Origin: a virus | DNA length: 56,853 nucleotides | Direction: 5' to 3' (one strand) | Virus record (IMG/VR): IMGVR_UViG_3300034524_000079 | Location: 1-56,853 of that record | Shown here: one piece after another, positions 15,139 to 21,821 of the stretch | How the letters are laid out: every line of letters starts with the position of its first letter | Numbering within the stretch: position 1 is the first letter of the stretch | Notes under the pieces: generated by a model | Databases searched by the model: none | Told to the model about the DNA's origin: nothing | The model's input: the letters and a program-made list of their open reading frames with translations, nothing else | Made by a program: the position numbers and the translations under genes

Positions 15139-15916
15139 GGTTTACCAGGATATCCAGGGGCTCAGAGTAGCCCTTGGAAACAAAACCTGGAGCGCGGAAA
15201 ATGCGGACGGCCGGGCAGTGCCGGCGATATATGAAACAATGATTGCCCAATTAAAAGAAATGGAAGCCGGCCTTGTTAAAGAGGCAAAACAGTACCTTAA
15301 AGAGCACCCAGCATGGATGGGATTTGGTAAAGACGTAAAGGGACTGGGCCCAACGCTGGGCGCTCAACTGATCGGGTACATCGAAGATATCGGGCGCTTT
15401 GATACCGTGAGTAAGCTCTGGAAATACTGCGGCCTGGCCTGTGTGGACGGAAAGGCCGACAGGATGAGGAAGGGGCAGAAGGCGAGCTATAATCCGAAGA
15501 TCAAGAGCCTGCTTTACAACATTGGGTGTAGCTTTATCAAGACCAAGAGTCCGTACCGGCGTATCTATGACGATAAAAAGCAATACTACCGGCAAGTAAA
15601 GCAGGACCCGCAGATCATGGCAGTAACCGGTGACAATGCCGGGATAATAAACAATATTCGACAGGATAAAAAAGAGTGGCCCAGGTATCTCGCGACCGCC
15701 ATCAAGGAAGCCAAAAAGCAAGGAAAACAAAAACCCTGGACGGACAATCACGTTCACATGGCAGCCCTCAGGAAGATGGAAAAGATATTCCTTGCCCACC
15801 TCTGGGAGCAGTGGAGAATTGCCGAGGGTTTGCCAACCAGGCGGGAGTACGTGTTTGATTGCCTCGGACATACAAGTAGGTACGAAGCCAAAGATTTTAA
15901 AAAGCAAGCCAGTTAG
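15113..15916 (+). CDS. Nop/IS110-C-terminal-like protein; candidate TasA of a TIGR-Tas system
   Basis: ATG 15113 follows GGAGG. The 267-residue product has a coiled-coil helix pair (about residues 38-65) and then a Nop-like/IS110 C-terminal core: KDVKGLGPTLGAQLIGYIEDI, SKLWKYCGLA and NPKIKSLLYNIGCSF. Its C-terminal helix region reads HMAALRKMEKIFLAHLWEQW. The IS110 DEDD catalytic half is absent, as are HNH and RuvC motifs, so it cannot be a transposase or nuclease alone. Its stop codon lies in the first degenerate repeat of the adjacent array. This gene-array pair fits TasA-type RNA-guided DNA binding (established for the Tas family; applied here by inference). Confidence 0.75.
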   Translation: MSGLGGLAKVYQDIQGLRVALGNKTWSAENADGRAVPAIYETMIAQLKEMEAGLVKEAKQYLKEHPAWMGFGKDVKGLGPTLGAQLIGYIEDIGRFDTVSKLWKYCGLACVDGKADRMRKGQKASYNPKIKSLLYNIGCSFIKTKSPYRRIYDDKKQYYRQVKQDPQIMAVTGDNAGIINNIRQDKKEWPRYLATAIKEAKKQGKQKPWTDNHVHMAALRKMEKIFLAHLWEQWRIAEGLPTRREYVFDCLGHTSRYEAKDFKKQAS

Positions 15917-16342
15917 CCTTTAAAGATATGAGGACTTCTGTAAAATGCGAGCCTTACACGCCCTGAGGCCCACCTATCTTTGCGAGCCTTCGAAAAAATG
16001 AAACCTGAACAGTATTGCGAGCTGGAATTCAGATGATACCCTTCGGACCATGCGAGCTTATGGATATTTGAGGACTATATTAGTGTGCGAGCTGTGGATA
16101 CTTGTAAACTAAGTCTCTAATGCGAGCCGGAAATAAAACTTGAAATCGATACTACTTGCGAGCCCGGGTAAAAATAAGTATTGGATGCTTGTGCGAGCTT
16201 GGCAATATTTTTGATACAATAACAAACTGCGAGCTACCGTATTAGTGAGAACTTGGGAAGGCTGCGAGCTGCTGTGATTTCGAGATCTTATCATGAATGC
16301 GAGCCTAACTTCAATCGATGTGAATGTAAGAAATGTGCGAGA
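15911..16342 (+). repeat. TIGR-like array: 11 exact TGCGAGC repeats plus degenerate ends, 35-36 bp period
   Basis: TGCGAGC starts at 15946, 15981, 16016, 16051, 16086, 16121, 16157, 16192, 16228, 16263 and 16298. A degenerate AGTTAGC (15911) opens the array and TGCGAGA (16336) closes it. Steps are 35, 35, 35, 35, 35, 35, 36, 35, 36, 35, 35 and 38. About 18 bp after each repeat start lies a second loose box: TGAGGAC, TGAGGCC, TGAAACC, TGATACC, TGAGGAC, TGTAAAC, TGAAATC, TAAGTAT, TGATACA, TGAGAAC, CGAGATC. Each unit thus holds two unique spacers of about 9-11 nt between 'edge' and 'loop' repeats, as in TIGR arrays that give 36-nt guide RNAs. Confidence 0.85.
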
Positions 16343-16425
16343 CCCGGCCACACAAACCACGAAAGGAGGATGCTCCGACGGAAGACGTATAAACGCTGTT
16401 CATGAGCTGGCCGGGTTTTATTTCT
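16342..16425 (+). terminator. Structured 3' end of the array transcript
   Basis: ACCCGGCCA (16342-16350) pairs perfectly with TGGCCGGGT (16408-16416), followed by TTTATTTCT. The 57-nt inside can form GGAG-GATG-CTCC and CGT-ATAA-ACG hairpins, so this is a multibranched RNA with a terminator-like tail. It begins inside the last degenerate repeat, so it likely ends or stabilises the guide-array transcript. It resembles no riboswitch I know. Confidence 0.55.
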
Positions 16426-16518
16426 AATTACCCAAAATACTTGAAGGGAGGTGTCACCGCCTTCCTTCTCTCCCGATTTTTTGATTGGCGGAGGTTGGGC
16501 TTTATATCCTCCCGGTGA
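16402..16518 (+). CDS. Possible small protein, 38 aa
   Basis: ATG 16402 opens a protein-like frame (WPGFISNYPKYLKGG..., then LLSRFFDWRRLGF) ending at TGA 16518. No ribosome site is close; AAAGGAGG lies about 25 bp upstream, next to an 11-codon frame that ends in ATGA overlapping this start. It may be coupled to that leader. The start sits in the right half of the terminator-like stem, so translation and folding would compete. Confidence 0.35.
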   Translation: MSWPGFISNYPKYLKGGVTAFLLSRFFDWRRLGFISSR

Positions 16519-16614
16519 ACCTTGTTACAAAGTGAAAATTAGGCCATACCGGAAGAGAAATATTTACGTTGTGCCACTAAAAGATATCATATCTATGACC
16601 GTGGGGTGGTAGTT

Positions 16615-17097
16615 GTGAACAGAATGAGCGTAGCGGAAGCGAGGGCAAAGGGGTATCTACCAGCAACGAAGGCCAAAAAACAAAAGTCGGTACCGGCAGT
16701 GACCACGGCCCGTTGGGATCTACAGACCCAGGACGACTACTACATAATAACAATCCCGGAACAGCTGCCGAGTCTGAATGTCTGGAATAAGTGGCACTGG
16801 AGTACCAAAAGCCAACTGCTCAACTATCTGGCTAACTCTATAGGCTGGCTGGTGAACGCGAAAAGGGTTCCCTGCCTCCAGCGGCCGCAGGTGAAAGTGG
16901 TTTACTATTTCCGGACCAGGCGCAGGCGCGATAAGGACAATTATGCTCCCAAGTTTATTTTAGATGCGCTGAGGTATGCCAGGATAATCGCCGAAGATAA
17001 CGCGGAAGTATTGGAACTCCTGCCGGTGGAGTTTAAGGTTGATAAGGTTAGCCCCAGGGTGGAGGTTTGGGTGAAGGAGCGTAAGCCGGATGGATAA
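16615..17097 (+). CDS. rusA: RusA-family Holliday junction resolvase
   Basis: GTG 16615 follows GGGGTGGT. The C-terminal half has the RusA core: RRRRDKDNYAPKFILDALRYARIIAEDNAEV, with the D-x-D-N and later D carboxylates that bind metal, then EVWVKE. At 160 residues it is a little longer than E. coli RusA because of a basic N-terminal extension. It resolves recombination and replication branches for packaging. It overlaps the next gene. Confidence 0.88.
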   Translation: MNRMSVAEARAKGYLPATKAKKQKSVPAVTTARWDLQTQDDYYIITIPEQLPSLNVWNKWHWSTKSQLLNYLANSIGWLVNAKRVPCLQRPQVKVVYYFRTRRRRDKDNYAPKFILDALRYARIIAEDNAEVLELLPVEFKVDKVSPRVEVWVKERKPDG

Positions 17098-17332
17098 AGT
17101 GAGTAGAGTTCTTTTAAGGCCAGTTGATACAACGGATTGGGCGGAGAGACCAAAGCTGTTCGTGGATATATTTGGCGGCTGGAATGCAATGGAATATATG
17201 GGCTGGGTAGAGCGGGGCAAGAAAAAATATTTGGATCAACTGAGTAAAAAGCGTGGCCACCGGATAGTGATCATTACAGACCAGGATGATTTTACCGAGT
17301 TTTTGAAGAGGGAGGCGAGCCCCGTGGGGTGA
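17090..17332 (+). CDS. Hypothetical protein, 80 aa
   Basis: ATG 17090 overlaps the rusA stop. The product is mixed alpha/beta (KLFVDIFGGWNAMEYMGW; HRIVIITDQDDFTEFL) with no recognised family. Coupled at both ends to neighbours. Confidence 0.6.
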   Translation: MDKVSRVLLRPVDTTDWAERPKLFVDIFGGWNAMEYMGWVERGKKKYLDQLSKKRGHRIVIITDQDDFTEFLKREASPVG

Positions 17333-17490
17333 AGCGCTACTGCCAAAAGTGTGGGGACGAGCTTTTCCAGGTGTATGGCCTGCGCTGGGAAGCTTGGAGA
17401 TGTTTGCGGTGCGATTTACTGTATACGATAGTTGGTGGCAAATTGAAGCGGTGGACGTTGCTATCCAAGAGCGGATCGGAGGGGGCGTGA
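17329..17490 (+). CDS. Zinc-ribbon mini-protein, 53 aa
   Basis: GTG 17329 overlaps the previous TGA. Two pairs, CQKC and CLRC, are about 22 residues apart in a rubredoxin-like zinc ribbon, followed by a basic strand. It is one of several zinc mini-proteins in this early operon. Function unknown. Confidence 0.6.
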   Translation: MKRYCQKCGDELFQVYGLRWEAWRCLRCDLLYTIVGGKLKRWTLLSKSGSEGA

Positions 17491-17494
17491 TTAA

Positions 17495-17695
17495 GTGTTT
17501 GACGGGATCGGAACCTGGTTGATTGTCGTTGGTGGTGGCATGTCTTTTAGATCATCATTCCAAAACTTTATTAGGGCAGGGTTTGAGCCTATACACCCTC
17601 CCAGCGGCCTGCGGATCGGCAAAACCATCACCCCTTACGCCCGGGCGAACCTAAGGCCCGGGTGCCGGGGGCCGGAGGTGGAGGCGGATGGCTAG
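17495..17695 (+). CDS. Possible small protein, 66 aa
   Basis: GTG 17495 lies 7 bases after GGAGGGGGCG. A short hydrophobic N terminus (GTWLIVVGGG) is followed by a basic, proline-containing tail without recognisable domain. The end overlaps the start of the next gene, which favours it being real, but base composition alone could keep this frame open. Confidence 0.4.
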   Translation: MFDGIGTWLIVVGGGMSFRSSFQNFIRAGFEPIHPPSGLRIGKTITPYARANLRPGCRGPEVEADG

Positions 17696-17990
17696 GAAGC
17701 AGAGGCTGCGGCCGCACGAGGTACACATAACCAAGCACGGCTATGAACGGTATGTGGAGCGGATGGAGCGCATGGGAGCGGAGCCGCTAAAGATTAAGAG
17801 GCTGCGGTTAAAAATAAAGGGTCGGCTGAACGATAAGATCGGCAAAGGAATCGGGATAGAAAGTGGTATAGCAGTGAGAATTGAGGTTGCGCCGGGGCTG
17901 GACGCGATATTGAAGCTTGACTTGGATGGGTGGGTGGTTCTCACGTTTGTTTACTGGCATGAGCTTGCTGTAGTTGGGTTGGGGGCGTAG
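17688..17990 (+). CDS. Hypothetical basic protein, 100 aa
   Basis: ATG 17688 follows GGAGGTGGAGG. The N-terminal half is basic (HEVHITKHGYERYVERMERMG; KIKRLRLKIKGRL) and the C-terminal half is a beta-rich hydrophobic region (GLDAILKLDLDGWVVLTFVYW). Similar proteins occur in Peptococcaceae prophages by recollection; function unknown. Confidence 0.65.
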   Translation: MARKQRLRPHEVHITKHGYERYVERMERMGAEPLKIKRLRLKIKGRLNDKIGKGIGIESGIAVRIEVAPGLDAILKLDLDGWVVLTFVYWHELAVVGLGA

Positions 17991-18036
17991 ACGCAACAAG
18001 GTAATTTAATGACTTGATTTTTTTAGGAGGTTTAGG

Positions 18037-18282
18037 ATGAATCCAACACAAAGAAAAGATTCCGAGAAATGTGAACAGATGGCAGAACAGGGAAAGGATA
18101 TGGATTGCTTGGGATGTAGTTGTAATGTGTGTATAGCAAACTATGGATTAGACCAGAAATTAGAGTATGTAAAAGGAAGATTGGAAGATATTTTAGGTGT
18201 TATCGAGTTTAAGGAATCTAAAACTGTACCATCTAAGGATTTAAAAGAGTATATAGAAACAACATTAAAGCAATTGCGGTAA
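18037..18282 (+). CDS. Cys-rich cargo-type protein, 81 aa
   Basis: ATG 18037 follows TTAGGAGG. The N-terminal half holds CEQMAEQGKDMDCLGCSCNVC, a dense cysteine cluster; the C-terminal half is helical. The DNA is clearly richer in A+T than the flanking operon, as is the next gene, suggesting recent acquisition of the pair. Function unknown. Confidence 0.65.
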   Translation: MNPTQRKDSEKCEQMAEQGKDMDCLGCSCNVCIANYGLDQKLEYVKGRLEDILGVIEFKESKTVPSKDLKEYIETTLKQLR

Positions 18283-18321
18283 ATAGGTATTATCTGCCTA
18301 GTAATAAGGAGGATGATTAAC

Positions 18322-18603
18322 TTGACCAATCAAGAAAAGGTAGAACTTATAAACACATTGCACAATAAAGTAGTAGACTATGATTGTGAAGAAGGTATTT
18401 GCTTGAGTGTTTTGGTGCCCTTAGATGAAAACACAAAAAAGGTTCTTAAACAATTAGGTAAAAACGAAAATTGGATTGAAAGAAACAAGATTTCATGCTC
18501 TCTAACTGAAAGCGATGTTATTGATCTAACTTCCGTAGGTTTTGAGTTTGCAAAATGGTGGGATAGTGAGCAAGGTTTCAGCTTGGAACCAAAGCAATCT
18601 TAG
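18322..18603 (+). CDS. Hypothetical protein, 93 aa
   Basis: TTG 18322 is chosen over ATG 18313, because AAGGAGG abuts that ATG and leaves no spacing. An acidic protein with DLTSVGFEFAKWW near the C terminus; no family recognised. A+T rich like its upstream neighbour. Downstream 18604-18692 holds no visible gene. Confidence 0.6.
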   Translation: MTNQEKVELINTLHNKVVDYDCEEGICLSVLVPLDENTKKVLKQLGKNENWIERNKISCSLTESDVIDLTSVGFEFAKWWDSEQGFSLEPKQS

Positions 18604-18692
18604 TTTCTAGTCACAAAATGTATGTGATACGCAAAGAACTTTGACACCAAGGGGATAAATGCTGATTAGTTAACCAGGAGGGGATGAGATTG

Positions 18693-19196
18693 ATGGCGGC
18701 CAAGGCGCTTGACTCTGAGATTAAGAAGGATAATAAGATAGTGGCCGGCTGGCTTCTTTATTACCACGAGCGCAAAATTGATTATGAACAGCAGAGGGAA
18801 TTTATTCTACATTCCTCCGGTCCCTGCCTGTCTGATGTTATTCCGGGTGGTACGAACATCACTAGCGACACGACTGGGCGCAAAGGCCAGAAACTGGGGG
18901 ATTTGCAGGATACGGAGAAGTGGTTGGCTTTAGTGGAAGAGGTCGAGCGCCGGTTGCCATGGAAACTTCAAAAGTTTTTGCTTTTGAGAAGGGAATATAG
19001 GCATAGCCCTAAAAGAGGGCCGGGACGGCCAAGCTGGGTTCCTGTTGTGCAGAGAAGGTATGCTGAGGAGTTGGCCAAGCATCTGGGTAAGGCTGAAGAA
19101 GATGTGTGGATTAATAGCCCAAATACGTTTCATGAATGGTGGGATCGGATAGTTGATTATACTGCCAGGCTGGCGGGGAAGAGGGGATTGTTGTAA
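18693..19196 (+). CDS. Probable late transcription regulator (ArpU/RinA-like position)
   Basis: ATG 18693 (or TTG 18690) follows AGGAGGGG; the ATG at 18684 is too close to it. The 167-residue product has WLLYYHERKIDYEQQREFIL, an EEVERRLPWKLQKFLLLRREYRHSP core and an ELAKHLGKAEEDVW helix-turn-helix-like segment. This fits the size and place of the ArpU/RinA-type late activators encoded just before terminase genes. Family assignment is by position and general pattern only. Confidence 0.55.
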   Translation: MAAKALDSEIKKDNKIVAGWLLYYHERKIDYEQQREFILHSSGPCLSDVIPGGTNITSDTTGRKGQKLGDLQDTEKWLALVEEVERRLPWKLQKFLLLRREYRHSPKRGPGRPSWVPVVQRRYAEELAKHLGKAEEDVWINSPNTFHEWWDRIVDYTARLAGKRGLL

Positions 19197-19253
19197 AAAA
19201 TAATTTTCTCGCCGAGAATATTTGAGTTAAAGTGTGTTATTATGTTAGAAAGA

Positions 19254-19324
19254 GCCGCCTGCGGGAAGGGCGGTTTTCTTATGTCCTTTTTTAAATTATG
19301 GGCCCACAGGGCTCTTTTCTTTTT
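19254..19324 (+). terminator. Two successive terminators
   Basis: CCGCC (19255-19259) pairs with GGCGG (19269-19273) before TTTTCTT, and GCCC/GGGC (19302-19312, loop ACA) is followed by TCTTTTCTTTTT. They end the early operon. A GTGTTAT box lies just upstream, as it does before the terminator at 20126. Confidence 0.7.
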
Positions 19325-19335
19325 GGAGTGATTCT

Positions 19336-19509
19336 ATGTCTGTCAATAAACCAAGTGTAAGTAATAGTGGTCAACAAAAAGAAAAATTTACTCCGCTTGA
19401 TTTTACTATAGGATTAATTGTTGTTATGTTTATGTTTTTTGCGGTTGTTGCCGGTCTTTGGATGATTATGAATCCGGAGGTAAGCATCCTTGATGCGTTT
19501 AAATACTAG
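19336..19509 (+). CDS. Single-pass membrane protein, 57 aa
   Basis: ATG 19336 follows TTGGAGTG. A polar N terminus of about 22 residues precedes one strongly hydrophobic helix (IGLIVVMFMFFAVVAGLWMIM), then a short tail. A+T rich, flanked by terminators and the terminase remnant, so it looks like cargo. Function unknown. Confidence 0.65.
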   Translation: MSVNKPSVSNSGQQKEKFTPLDFTIGLIVVMFMFFAVVAGLWMIMNPEVSILDAFKY

Positions 19510-19586
19510 GCATGGAAAAGTAAAGCGATTTCAATTGACGGTTAATTATATTTAAATTTTTAAATTGCACAAAGAAGGTGGTGGTA

Positions 19587-20066
19587 TTGGCAAGGTGGAC
19601 AAAAGAACAAAAACAGGAAGTATTGGCCTATGCCGAGACTGCTACCATTCGAGAAGCGGCTGAGAAGTTCGGTGTTCCGGAAGGGACCATAAAACGCTGG
19701 CGAAGTGAACAGCGCAGGAAAAACGAACCGAACCCCAAAAGCGAACCAAAAGCGAACCGAACTAAAAAGAGAACCGAACCAAAGAGTAAAAAAGCTGAGC
19801 ATAAAAACGATGGCAAAACAACCGAGGTTGAAAACCCTAAACTCACTGAAAAACAAAAGCTTTTCTGTCTCTACTACATAAAAAACTTTAACGCTACCCA
19901 AGCATACCTAAAGGCGTTCGGTTGCAGTTATGATGTGGCAAATGCAGAGGGATATAAAATGCTTGTAAAGCCTTGTGTGAAAGAAGAAATTGCACGGCTC
20001 AAGGAAATAAAGCGTCAGTCTATTATGCTGGACGAAGATGATATCGTTGATGCCAGGTCAATTTGA
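19587..20066 (+). pseudogene. Truncated Terminase_2-type small subunit
   Basis: TTG 19587 follows AAGGTGGTGG. The 159-residue product has the N-terminal helix-turn-helix (IREAAEKFGVPEGTIKRWR), a Lys/Glu/Asn/Pro linker, and the Terminase_2 core (LTEKQKLFCLYYIKNFNATQAYLKAFG; GYKMLVKPCVKEEI). It stops right after MLDEDDIVD, where relatives such as XtmA continue about 100 residues into the oligomerisation region. A terminator follows at 20126 and a second, unrelated small terminase is at 21822. It is most simply a remnant of a replaced packaging module. Confidence 0.7.
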
Positions 20067-20125
20067 AGACCGGACAAAACGCGGACAAAAATCTGCCTAA
20101 AATGTGTTATAGTCATATCATAGGG

Positions 20126-20151
20126 AACCGCCCCGAGAGGGCGGTTTTTTT
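20126..20151 (+). terminator. Strong terminator after the terminase remnant
   Basis: CCGCCC (20128-20133), loop CGAGA, GGGCGG (20139-20144) and seven T. An upstream GTGTTATAGT resembles a -10 region, echoing the arrangement at 19235-19280. Confidence 0.85.
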
Positions 20152-20191
20152 AACACGAAGAAGCGGGATACTTAAGGTTATTCCTAGGGAG

Positions 20192-20331
20192 CTAAGAAAT
20201 TCTAACAAATTCCGTGTTGTCGCATTTTGGGCAAGCGGTAATACGTCAGAATTATCGTCCAAGGTAACAAGCTGACCGTCTTTTGTGCATTTGTAAGTAC
20301 CTTTGCCTGGTTTTTCACCTGTGGTTGGCAT
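20192..20331 (-). pseudogene. Frameshifted small zinc-ribbon gene
   Basis: ATG at 20331 follows AAAGGAGGTG. It reads MPTTGEKPGKGTYKCTKDGQ and continues to DDNSDVLPL, the opening of a common small protein family. One-base rephasing after this gives CPKCDNTEFVRIS and a stop at 20192. The first Cys pair is also damaged (CTKD instead of CxxC). Either a decayed gene or a one-base assembly error, though the lost Cys favours decay. Confidence 0.6.
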
Positions 20332-20508
20332 AAATAACACCTCCTTTCATAAAAACAAATTTGTTAATGGTAACGTTCCATGGTGAAGAAGGTTTTCCTT
20401 TATCTAACATTGTCGGAAAAGGACGGATTATTTCGGAAGGAAGCTACAAATTCATGCCGAATTTATTGAGGTAAATAAAGGCAGTTATGACAAACTGGAG
20501 GTGTTGAA

Positions 20509-20985
20509 GTGAGGAAATTTATTTTTCTATTATGTTTAGCGATGCTGTTGGTGGCTGGTTGTAGTAATGAAACTGAAGTGGTAACCGATGCATCGACCGA
20601 TGTTGAACAAAGGACGCCGGAAACCAGAGAAGATGAGATAATGATAGGTATAGAACAAATAGTTAAGGAACAATATGGCAGTACGTCAATTAAAGAAATT
20701 GATATTAACCAACATTATGGCACAGATGACACAGATGACTACATAGCATTAATATATTTATCCTTTGATGCTAAAAACACTGTAGGAACCTCTAAAGAAA
20801 TGATTGAAATGTACGGTAGTGACTTAGCAGCAAGGCTGGCGGATGAAAAGGATATAAGTGAAATAACGATATTCTGGGAAGTACCTTATCTTAAAGAGGG
20901 GGTAAATATAGCAAAGTTTAATCTTGTTAGAGAAGGAGAAGACATGGTTTTTAAAGATAAATGGTTTGCCCCTTTATTTAATTAA
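20509..20985 (+). CDS. Phage-encoded lipoprotein
   Basis: GTG 20509 follows GGAGGTG. A classic lipoprotein signal peptide (MRKFIFLLCLAMLLVAGC, lipobox LVAGC, Cys18) is followed by a Thr/Asp/Glu-rich linker and an alpha/beta domain. It is A+T rich, single-gene, and closed by a terminator, so it may be expressed in the lysogen. Surface exposure suggests a superinfection-exclusion or fitness role; not proven. Confidence 0.75.
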   Translation: MRKFIFLLCLAMLLVAGCSNETEVVTDASTDVEQRTPETREDEIMIGIEQIVKEQYGSTSIKEIDINQHYGTDDTDDYIALIYLSFDAKNTVGTSKEMIEMYGSDLAARLADEKDISEITIFWEVPYLKEGVNIAKFNLVREGEDMVFKDKWFAPLFN

Positions 20986-21015
20986 GCATAGGTTTATTAT
21001 AGCTACTTTGTAATA

Positions 21016-21046
21016 AATAAGAGCCTGAGGGCTCTTATTTTTATTT
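21016..21046 (+). terminator. Terminator after the lipoprotein gene
   Basis: AATAAGAGCC pairs with GGCTCTTATT (21016-21039), followed by TTTATTT. Confidence 0.85.
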
Positions 21047-21057
21047 GAGGTGATTTT

Positions 21058-21423
21058 ATGCCAAAGCGACCTCCAATTCCCTGCCGCTATCCCGGGTGTC
21101 CGGTCCTAGTGGAGGGTGGTAGGTACTGCGATCAGCATCGTAAACAGGAACGCAAGCAGCAGGATAGCCGGAGGGGTACTGCGGCACAGCGCGGTTATGA
21201 CGGAAGGTGGCAGCGGTACCGGAAATGGTTCCTGAAACGGAATCCGTTGTGTGTCAAGTGTCAAGAGAATGGGAATATTAATTCAGCAACTGTGGTTGAC
21301 CATATAAATCCTCATAAAGGGGACCGGAAACTGTTTTGGGATCCAGAGAATCACCAGGCATTATGTAAGCGGTGTCACGATAGAAAGACAGTGAAAGAGG
21401 ATGGAGGATTTGGGAATGGATAA
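21058..21423 (+). CDS. HNH endonuclease of the packaging module
   Basis: The 121-residue product has zinc pairs (CRYPGCP; CVKC; CKRC) around the HNH core TVVDHINPHKGD...NHQALCKRCHDRK. Such HNH proteins sit immediately before the terminase in cos-type HK97-like phages and are needed with the terminase for cos cleavage (established for HK97-like and related phages). It lies about 290 bp before the candidate cos site. Confidence 0.9.
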   Translation: MPKRPPIPCRYPGCPVLVEGGRYCDQHRKQERKQQDSRRGTAAQRGYDGRWQRYRKWFLKRNPLCVKCQENGNINSATVVDHINPHKGDRKLFWDPENHQALCKRCHDRKTVKEDGGFGNG

Positions 21424-21676
21424 AACCAAGGAAGCAAAAGCTAACGGATTTTCTGTTGCGGTAAACATAGATACCGATAATCTTGTTTTAAAGTGCAGGG
21501 CTATTACTAGGCATTTAACTGCATTAGCTAATGACCTGGAGCGTATAGACAAGCAGGTAGATAGCGAGGCGAAAGTTTGCATGGTAATTGATCTGCTAAA
21601 TGACTTGAGTCATAAGGACCTAAAGGAAATGGCGGATTACGTAAAGGCCTTGGTTGATTGTGATAGAGGTAAATGA
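21416..21676 (+). CDS. Hypothetical protein, 86 aa
   Basis: ATG 21416 overlaps the HNH stop and follows GGAGG. The protein is helical (LKCRAITRHLTALANDLERIDKQ) with no recognised family. It is the last gene before the candidate cos region. Confidence 0.6.
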   Translation: MDKTKEAKANGFSVAVNIDTDNLVLKCRAITRHLTALANDLERIDKQVDSEAKVCMVIDLLNDLSHKDLKEMADYVKALVDCDRGK

Positions 21677-21710
21677 TAAGCGAAACTTATGGTTGTAGTG
21701 GGTAGGGGGG

Positions 21711-21782
21711 TCTCATTTTCTGGAAAGTTTGGCCTATAGACCGGCGGGGGGCCTTCGTGCAAGATTTTTTCCCAAAATGAGA
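21711..21782. other. Candidate cos (packaging) site
   Basis: The 136-bp gap between HNH and small terminase holds no gene. A 9-bp inverted repeat TCTCATTTT (21711-21719)/AAAATGAGA (21774-21782) flanks a GC-rich core with CCGGCGGGGGG (21741-21751). Similar G-runs at this place mark cos in HNH/P27-type phages by recollection. The exact nick positions cannot be read. Confidence 0.5.
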
Positions 21783-21821
21783 AACTTTTATAATAAAAAT
21801 CGCTAATGGGAGGTGGTAGTG

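Noticed and set aside
15113-15916. IS110-family transposase
   Set aside because: Only the C-terminal Nop-like half is present; the DEDD catalytic domain, element ends and insertion duplication are missing.
15946-16342. CRISPR array
   Set aside because: Repeats are only 7 bp, intervals carry an inner second box, and no cas genes are present. The features fit a TIGR array better.
16360-16416. Glutamine riboswitch-like GACGGAAGACG
   Set aside because: A short resemblance only; the order of conserved blocks is wrong and no amidation or nitrogen gene follows.
20063-20275. 70-codon plus-strand frame after the terminase remnant
   Set aside because: It reads through a strong terminator and is antisense to the decayed zinc-ribbon gene; no ribosome site.
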